Below are positions 5,573 to 9,989 of a DNA stretch of 9,989 nt, in pieces. The translations under genes and the position numbers were made by a program. Source of the DNA: Lentisphaeria bacterium UBA1829 (GTDB lineage Bacteria; Verrucomicrobiota; Lentisphaeria; Victivallales; UBA1829); assembly GCA_002338895.1 (NCBI GenBank), contig DDJH01000072.1, positions 2,076-12,064 of the forward strand. Direction: 5' to 3'. The notes under the pieces are model-generated. The model did no database searches. It saw nothing but the letters and a program-made list of their open reading frames with translations, and was not told the DNA's origin. Each line of letters begins with the position of its first letter. Position 1 is the first letter of the stretch.

Positions 5573-6928
5573 ATGATTCTGCGCGACAAGACTTTTTACA
5601 AGACCTTTTTCTATTTTTTCGTGATTCTGGTTTTCCAGAACATCATCCGTTTTGCGGTCAATCTGACCGACAACATCATGCTGGGGTCCTACCATGAGAG
5701 TGCGCTGGCGGGAGCGACCGCGGTCAACCACCTCCAGTTTGTGCTCCAGCAGGCGGTGATGGGAATCGGGAACGGACTGGTCATCCTCGGAACACAGTAC
5801 TGGGGACAGAAGCGGACCCGTCCGATCCGCCGTCTTTCGGCCATCGCGATGTGGTTCGGACTTCTGGCGGGAATCCTCCTGTTCGGAGCGACCGTTCTGT
5901 TTCCGCGGGCCCTTCTGCAACTGTTCACATACGACGAGGAGATCATCAACGAGGGGATGAAGTATCTGGAAACGATCCGCTACTCCTACCTCTTCTTCGC
6001 GGTGAGCGTGATTCTGACCGAGACACTGCGCGCGGTGGAGATCGTCCGGATCTCCCTGTATGTGGCGCTGGTTGGACTGGTTGCGAATTTCTGCATCAAT
6101 TTTGTTCTGATTTTCGGACATTTCGGATTTCCGGAAATGGGGATCCGCGGCGCGGGAATCGGAACTCTCACGGCCCGGATTCTGGAACTGGTGACGGTAC
6201 TGATCTTTCTGCGTCTGAAGGGCAGTGCGCTGAATCTCCGTCTGGTCTCGTACCTGCATATCGACCGGACGCTGCTGCAGGATTTTGTGCGGGTATCTTC
6301 TCCGCTGATTCTGGTTTCCGTACTCTGGGGACTTTCCACGGCGGCGCAGACCATGATTCTCGGGCATCTCAACTCCATTGCAATCGCGGCAAACAGCGCG
6401 GCAAACGCGCTCTACCTCTCGCTGAAAGTGGCGATGATCGGCGCCTGTTCGGCGGCCTCCATCATGATCGGAAAGGCCATCGGAGAGGGGCGGATCGAGC
6501 GGGTCAAGGATTATGCACAGACGCTGCAGGTGATCTTCATCTGTATCGGTCTTGTTCTGGGGGCGTCGATCTACCTGCTGCGGTCTCCGTTTCTCAGTCT
6601 CTACAATCTGTCGCCGGAGACGCTGTCGATGTGCTATCAGTTCCTCCTGATTCTCAGCATCACCGGAATCGGAACCTCTTATCAGATGCCAACCAACAGC
6701 GGAATCATCAGCGGAGGCGGAGATACCCGGTTCATCATGTTTGTCGACATCATCAGCATCTGGGGTATCGTTCTGCCGATCTCCGCGCTCGGTGCGTTTG
6801 TCTGGCACTGGAGCCCGGTCGCCGTCATGGTCGCGCTCAACAGCGATCAGGTTTTCAAATGCATTCCCGCCTTCATCAAGGTCCACTCCTACACATGGAT
6901 CAAAAAACTGACCCGGGCTGAAGTATGA
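5573..6928 (+). CDS. MATE-family multidrug/metabolite efflux transporter
   Basis: This 451-residue protein is almost entirely hydrophobic with about 12 predicted membrane helices in two repeats, the normal MATE size and plan. These inner-membrane antiporters use Na+ or H+ gradients to export organic cations, drugs or lipid-like compounds. Diagnostic segments are GNGLVILGTQYWGQK (66-80) after helix 2 in the first half, SAASIMIGKAIGEGR (293-307) at the equivalent point of the second half, and ISGGGDTRF (379-387) late in the protein. The substrate cannot be told. No Shine-Dalgarno or clear promoter is seen in the 36 bases between the upstream terminator and ATG, which are pyrimidine-rich. The stop overlaps the next gene by four bases (ATGA), implying translational coupling with the DUF4186 protein. 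Confidence 0.88.
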   Translation: MILRDKTFYKTFFYFFVILVFQNIIRFAVNLTDNIMLGSYHESALAGATAVNHLQFVLQQAVMGIGNGLVILGTQYWGQKRTRPIRRLSAIAMWFGLLAGILLFGATVLFPRALLQLFTYDEEIINEGMKYLETIRYSYLFFAVSVILTETLRAVEIVRISLYVALVGLVANFCINFVLIFGHFGFPEMGIRGAGIGTLTARILELVTVLIFLRLKGSALNLRLVSYLHIDRTLLQDFVRVSSPLILVSVLWGLSTAAQTMILGHLNSIAIAANSAANALYLSLKVAMIGACSAASIMIGKAIGEGRIERVKDYAQTLQVIFICIGLVLGASIYLLRSPFLSLYNLSPETLSMCYQFLLILSITGIGTSYQMPTNSGIISGGGDTRFIMFVDIISIWGIVLPISALGAFVWHWSPVAVMVALNSDQVFKCIPAFIKVHSYTWIKKLTRAEV

Positions 6929-7323
6929 TCTCCGATTCCGAATGGGAAAATCTGAAACGCCGCCTTGCCGCTTCGCGTTTCCGCTCCCGGTTCCGGCTGA
7001 ATCCATCGGAACTGCGCGCGGTTGCGGAACATGGATTCGACACGATTCGTGCGCAATGCGAAAAATTGATCCGTCAGCGTCTCGCTCCGGCCTGTCCGGT
7101 CAACGACGGGAAACAGACTCCGATGCGCGGACATCCCTGCTTTCCCGCTCAGCATGCAACCGGCTGCTGCTGTCGATCCTGTCTGCAGAAATGGCACGGA
7201 ATCCCACCCGGACGCCCGTTGACCGAAGCGGAAATCCAGCGCATTCTGGATATTCTCCTGCGCTGGATCCGGGAACATTCCGACGGTGCGGATTCCATTC
7301 CCCATACGCCGGATCTGTTCTGA
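6925..7323 (+). CDS. DUF4186-family small Cys/His-rich protein
   Basis: This is a 132-residue soluble protein of the DUF4186 family, whose function is unknown. The hallmark blocks are all present: SRFRSRFRL (17-25), RQRLAPACPVNDGKQTPMRGHP (50-71, key residues Asp61, Gly62, Lys63, Gln64 and His70) and QHATGCCCRSCLQKWHGIP (76-94). Cys81, Cys82, Cys83 and Cys86 with His70, His77 and His91 are suggestive of a metal or cluster site, which is inference. The length matches the family, so the protein is intact. There is no good ribosome binding site; the ATG sits in the ATGA overlap with the transporter's stop, so expression probably depends on reinitiation after that gene. After its stop, 74 bases without a gene lead to the convergent esterase gene. 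Confidence 0.82.
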   Translation: MISDSEWENLKRRLAASRFRSRFRLNPSELRAVAEHGFDTIRAQCEKLIRQRLAPACPVNDGKQTPMRGHPCFPAQHATGCCCRSCLQKWHGIPPGRPLTEAEIQRILDILLRWIREHSDGADSIPHTPDLF

Positions 7324-7397
7324 CTCCGTCCGCTTTCCCGCATTCCCCCTCTTTTCTGGAGGAACGTCCCTCCCCCTCAGGGATGAGTTCTTCCGTC
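7324..7397. other. Convergent intergenic gap without a clear terminator
   Basis: Between the convergent DUF4186 and esterase genes, only a weak GGAGG (7358-7362) / CCTCC (7369-7373) stem with a six-base loop is present, and neither strand has a T run after it. I see no promoter or further gene here. Confidence 0.4.
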
Positions 7398-8771
7398 TTA
7401 TTTCGAATGTTTCAGAATAAAATCGACGATCGGCTGCGGATTTTCCAGACAGTGGGGATGATGCTTTGCTCCATGCCGGTAAATCACTTCGATGGGTCCG
7501 CCCAGTTCCCGATAGCGTTTTTCAAGCAGCATGGTATTCTCTTCCGCCGGGACCACCTCGTCCGCATCGCTGCAGAGATGGAGAATCGGCACGTGCGCAT
7601 CCGCCAGCTCCTTCAGATGATCCACCGGATTGTCCGGATACGCCATCGCCTGTTCCTCCGTGAAATTCCAGGCTTTGAGACAGTTTTTCCAACCGTCGGC
7701 CGATCCGGGCCCCTTCCCTTTTCCTCCCGGCCAGCTCTTGAAGTCGCAGACCGGATTGTCCAGATAGAGACAGCTCACCTTTTCCGGGTTCTTCGCCGCC
7801 CAGCTGTAGACATCCAGACCGCCACGGCTGTATCCGACCGGAACGCACTTTTTGCAGAACCCGATGGACGTCAGGAAGTTATAAAGCATGTCGAACCGGC
7901 GGTTCGACTCCGGCGATCCATACAGTTCATTGATTTCGATGTGCGCAACATACCATCCGAGATCCAGCATTGCCCAGTCGGCATTCGGGAAGGCGCCGAA
8001 GAAACGGGCGCGCCAGTACCAGCGTTTTTCCGGAGAGGGCGTCGTATTCGGCTTCACCAGACGGCACAGGATTCCGTCCAGATGGAAGTTGAGACACTCA
8101 TATCCGCACCAGTCCGAAACAAATCCCGGATAGTCCGTCTTGAACCCGTTGATCTCCAGGGAAAGCGTCCGGGAAGCCAGCATCTTCTTCAATGTTTCCG
8201 CAATATGATCCGCCTGCACCTGAATGCCCGCATCCACATAGTGGAATCCGTCGGGCGAACGGTATTCCGGGTGATCCAGCATCAGGGAATAGAGATCGTC
8301 AGTGGGGACATGAAGATGTTTCATCACCTCTTCCGCGATCCGGTTGCGGCGGAGAACGACCGGATTCAGATCCGGAGAAAGCGTCTCCGTATGGTCGCGG
8401 AGCGTAATCGGAGTCGACGACCGCCAGCAGAGACGCGCCCTCGTGTTGATCCGGAGGAACTCAACAAGATCCGTCAGTCCTTTCCGGTACGCCTCATCGG
8501 AGCATTTCAACCCATGGAGCCCGTTGTTGAAATAGATCAGATCAACCGGATAATCCGACAGCGCCACTTCCAGCTCCCGGTAAAAGGCGGGATCCCCGAC
8601 AATCTTTGATGTGGAAAACCCACCGATCGTCGCCACATTCTTCATGCGTTCCGCCACCTGCGAACGATGTCCGACAACGATCGAATCCCCGATCAGCAGA
8701 ATCCTCGGCAGGGAGGGCTGATCCGTATCGGCCCAGTACATCTGGTTCCATTCGATTTTTTCCCGGTTCAT
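7398..8771 (-). CDS. Two-domain esterase: SGNH/GDSL hydrolase fused to alpha/beta hydrolase
   Basis: This 457-residue protein has two different serine-hydrolase folds in one chain. Residues ~22-200 are an SGNH domain: RILLIGDSIVVG (23-34, nucleophile Ser30), YFNNGLHGL (80-88, oxyanion block) and DGFHY (174-178, Asp174/His177 pair). Residues ~205-457 read as an alpha/beta hydrolase: VPVGYSRGGLDVYSW (310-324, nucleophile Ser315 in G-Y-S-R-G), the LYLDNP strand (336-341), HLCSDADEVVPAEE (398-411, acid Asp402 or Asp404) and a histidine-rich loop GAKHHPH (434-440) for the catalytic His. No signal peptide is seen, so it is probably cytoplasmic. Such domains often remove acetyl or other acyl groups from sugars; the substrate here is unknown. 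AAAAGG lies six bases before ATG. The start overlaps the stop of the glycosyltransferase gene by four bases (ATGA), so the two are co-translated. Confidence 0.82.
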   Translation of the reverse strand: MNREKIEWNQMYWADTDQPSLPRILLIGDSIVVGHRSQVAERMKNVATIGGFSTSKIVGDPAFYRELEVALSDYPVDLIYFNNGLHGLKCSDEAYRKGLTDLVEFLRINTRARLCWRSSTPITLRDHTETLSPDLNPVVLRRNRIAEEVMKHLHVPTDDLYSLMLDHPEYRSPDGFHYVDAGIQVQADHIAETLKKMLASRTLSLEINGFKTDYPGFVSDWCGYECLNFHLDGILCRLVKPNTTPSPEKRWYWRARFFGAFPNADWAMLDLGWYVAHIEINELYGSPESNRRFDMLYNFLTSIGFCKKCVPVGYSRGGLDVYSWAAKNPEKVSCLYLDNPVCDFKSWPGGKGKGPGSADGWKNCLKAWNFTEEQAMAYPDNPVDHLKELADAHVPILHLCSDADEVVPAEENTMLLEKRYRELGGPIEVIYRHGAKHHPHCLENPQPIVDFILKHSK

Positions 8772-9989
8772 TGTGCACCTTTTTTCGTTTTTTCAACAGT
8801 TTTCTCAACCTTTTTATTGACGGGCGAGATCATGCGCATTGCATAATTTTTTCGGATATTGCTCTTGCTGTCCCAGGGGAAAACCTGCTCCTGAACAACC
8901 AGCGGCAGTCTCTTCAGCAGCTCCTCCGGAAGACGCTGGAAATACCGATGCTGTGAAACCAGAAGAATTCTCTCCCCCTCCTTCTCCTTCAGCAGCGACT
9001 GCAAAGCCTCCGCATTCGGAATCGATTGAATCTTTCTGTCCTGCCCCAGATAGAAGACCGCATCCGTAAACGGTTTCCAGAAAAAGTAGACATTCTCCTG
9101 CGGAACATTCATCCGCACCGCCGACTGAACCATCTCCTGGAAGGTGCGTTTCGCCGTCCGGAACTGCGAGAAAGTCGGGATCAGGAACACAAAGACCAGA
9201 AGAAGGATCACATAAACGGAAAAAATCGATTTCGCCAGATTCTTCTCCGCAAGCAGACGTGTAAACGGCGTCTCCGGTCCGTTCAGCCGATACATGAACA
9301 TTCCAAGAATGAACACCGCCGCCGAAAGCGAGATCAGAAGACGCGGCAGCTGCTTTGTCAACACCTCAAACTCCTTCGGCACCAGCGAGGGAAACAGCAT
9401 CAGCACCACGCCGAAGAAGATGCACAGAAACAGCGCCTCCATCGGCAGAAAGCGGAACAGCCACAGAATCACTCTCTTGGTCTTTTCCACCCAGAGATCC
9501 ACCGCCTGACGATCCACAAACAGCGCCGTCAGAATCGCGCAGTATGGAAGGATCGGCAGAATGTAGTAGTGACGGCGTGATCCGGAAATCGAGAAAAACA
9601 GGAAAATCGCGATCATCGTCCAGCAGAGCCACTTCTCCGGCTGTGTCAGAGACTTGCGTCTGCGGAACGCGTCAATCACCGCAAGAATCAGTATCGGACT
9701 CCACGGAATCGTCAGCCGGGGAATGTGGATCAGATAGATGTAAAACCCTTCATCATCATGATCAAACGGCGCAAAATAACGAATGATGTTCTCCCGGATC
9801 GCAAGAGAAATTCCGCTCGTTTTCAGCGTTCCGTCGAAATCAATCAGATTCTGCGTCGACGGCGCCACCGCCGGTGCAATCACTCTTGCCAGCTCAAACG
9901 GAATCAGATAAACGCAAACTCCGATCGCCAGCGCAAGCAGGGATTTCCAGTTGATATGGTACTTCACCTTCTTCGACAGCAGCATGTCG
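8768..9989 (-). CDS. GT39/ArnT-like membrane glycosyltransferase, C-terminal part
   Basis: The frame is open at the right edge, so the N-terminus lies outside; the ATG at 9985-9983 is probably internal. About 405 residues are visible. Family members (ArnT, protein mannosyltransferases) move a sugar from a polyprenyl-phosphate carrier onto lipid or protein on the outer face of the inner membrane. Visible family traits, numbered from that ATG: ENIIRYFAPFDHDDEGFY (65-82) before a helix ending in TIPWSP, and GSRRHYYILPILPY (135-148), the equivalent of the conserved K/R-x-x-x-Y-ILP block. Helices fall near 15-33, 94-106, 119-135, 143-157, 181-200, 213-231 and 254-271. A soluble C-terminal domain follows (~275-390), then a lysine-rich tail. 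The N-terminal catalytic acidic loop is not in the window. It overlaps the esterase gene, hinting that both act on one glycan. Confidence 0.75.
   Translation of the reverse strand, partial: DMLLSKKVKYHINWKSLLALAIGVCVYLIPFELARVIAPAVAPSTQNLIDFDGTLKTSGISLAIRENIIRYFAPFDHDDEGFYIYLIHIPRLTIPWSPILILAVIDAFRRRKSLTQPEKWLCWTMIAIFLFFSISGSRRHYYILPILPYCAILTALFVDRQAVDLWVEKTKRVILWLFRFLPMEALFLCIFFGVVLMLFPSLVPKEFEVLTKQLPRLLISLSAAVFILGMFMYRLNGPETPFTRLLAEKNLAKSIFSVYVILLLVFVFLIPTFSQFRTAKRTFQEMVQSAVRMNVPQENVYFFWKPFTDAVFYLGQDRKIQSIPNAEALQSLLKEKEGERILLVSQHRYFQRLPEELLKRLPLVVQEQVFPWDSKSNIRKNYAMRMISPVNKKVEKTVEKTKKGAQ

Noticed and set aside
5390..7006. A 538-codon minus-strand open frame opposite the MATE gene
   Set aside because: Its translation is Arg/Asp/Gln/His-rich low-complexity sequence typical of antisense readings. 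It runs backwards through the tandem terminators and the transporter gene, which is clearly real.
6942..8609. A 555-codon plus-strand open frame over the DUF4186 gene and opposite the esterase gene
   Set aside because: It conflicts with two genes carrying conserved motifs and shows no domain of its own; it crosses the convergent intergenic gap by chance.
9983..9985. ATG at 9985-9983 as the start of the glycosyltransferase
   Set aside because: The frame stays open to the window edge, and the visible protein begins at a point equivalent to the middle of GT39/ArnT enzymes, so the true start lies outside.
1..9989. Mobile elements, CRISPR arrays, phage genes, toxin-antitoxin or defence systems, tRNA/rRNA
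   Set aside because: No transposase, integrase, repeat-spacer array, RNA gene fold or known defence domain was recognised on either strand; the genes are metabolic, transport and envelope types.

Overview
The window is a gene-dense stretch of bacterial chromosome, moderately GC-rich, with AT-rich promoter islands and canonical intrinsic terminators. The gene content (a CBM9-like protein, a GH4 alpha-galactosidase with a divergent AraC regulator, an esterase fusion, a DUF302 protein, a DUF4186 protein) suggests a saccharolytic PVC-group bacterium, perhaps Lentisphaerota/Victivallis-like. This is an inference from gene style; no rRNA or other marker is present to fix the taxonomy.

Layout, left to right. 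(1) Positions 1-521 hold the 3' end of a plus-strand gene for a protein ending in a CBM9-like beta-sandwich. It converges on a GH4 alpha-galactosidase gene (596-1951, minus), with a strong hairpin between them. (2) A 139-bp AT-rich divergent regulatory region (1952-2090) separates the GH4 gene from an AraC-family regulator gene (2091-2948, plus). It carries two sets of repeats that look like operators. (3) Positions 3082-4390 hold a stand-alone PurQ-type glutamine amidotransferase gene followed after 13 bp by a gene for a small membrane-anchored DUF302 protein. (4) ilvC (ketol-acid reductoisomerase, 4486-5478) has its own extended -10 promoter and two tandem terminators. (5) A MATE-family transporter gene (5573-6928) overlaps by 4 bp (ATGA) a DUF4186 gene (6925-7323). 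(6) On the minus strand, a GT39/ArnT-like membrane glycosyltransferase gene enters from the right edge (8768-9989). It overlaps by 4 bp a gene for a two-domain SGNH + alpha/beta-hydrolase esterase (7398-8771).

How they work together: the left third looks like an inducible alpha-galactoside utilisation unit (enzyme plus dedicated sensor-regulator). The middle is housekeeping nucleotide and branched-chain amino-acid synthesis, with purS, purL and the other ilv genes located elsewhere. The right pair suggests glycan transfer at the membrane combined with deacylation of a glycan or oligosaccharide.

I see no mobile element, CRISPR array, tRNA, rRNA or defence system. No intergenic gap exceeds 300 bases. 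The least ordinary items are the double-hydrolase fusion, the divergent operator region, the shortened cofactor loop of the reductoisomerase, and the DUF302 and DUF4186 proteins in apparent operons with purQ and the transporter.
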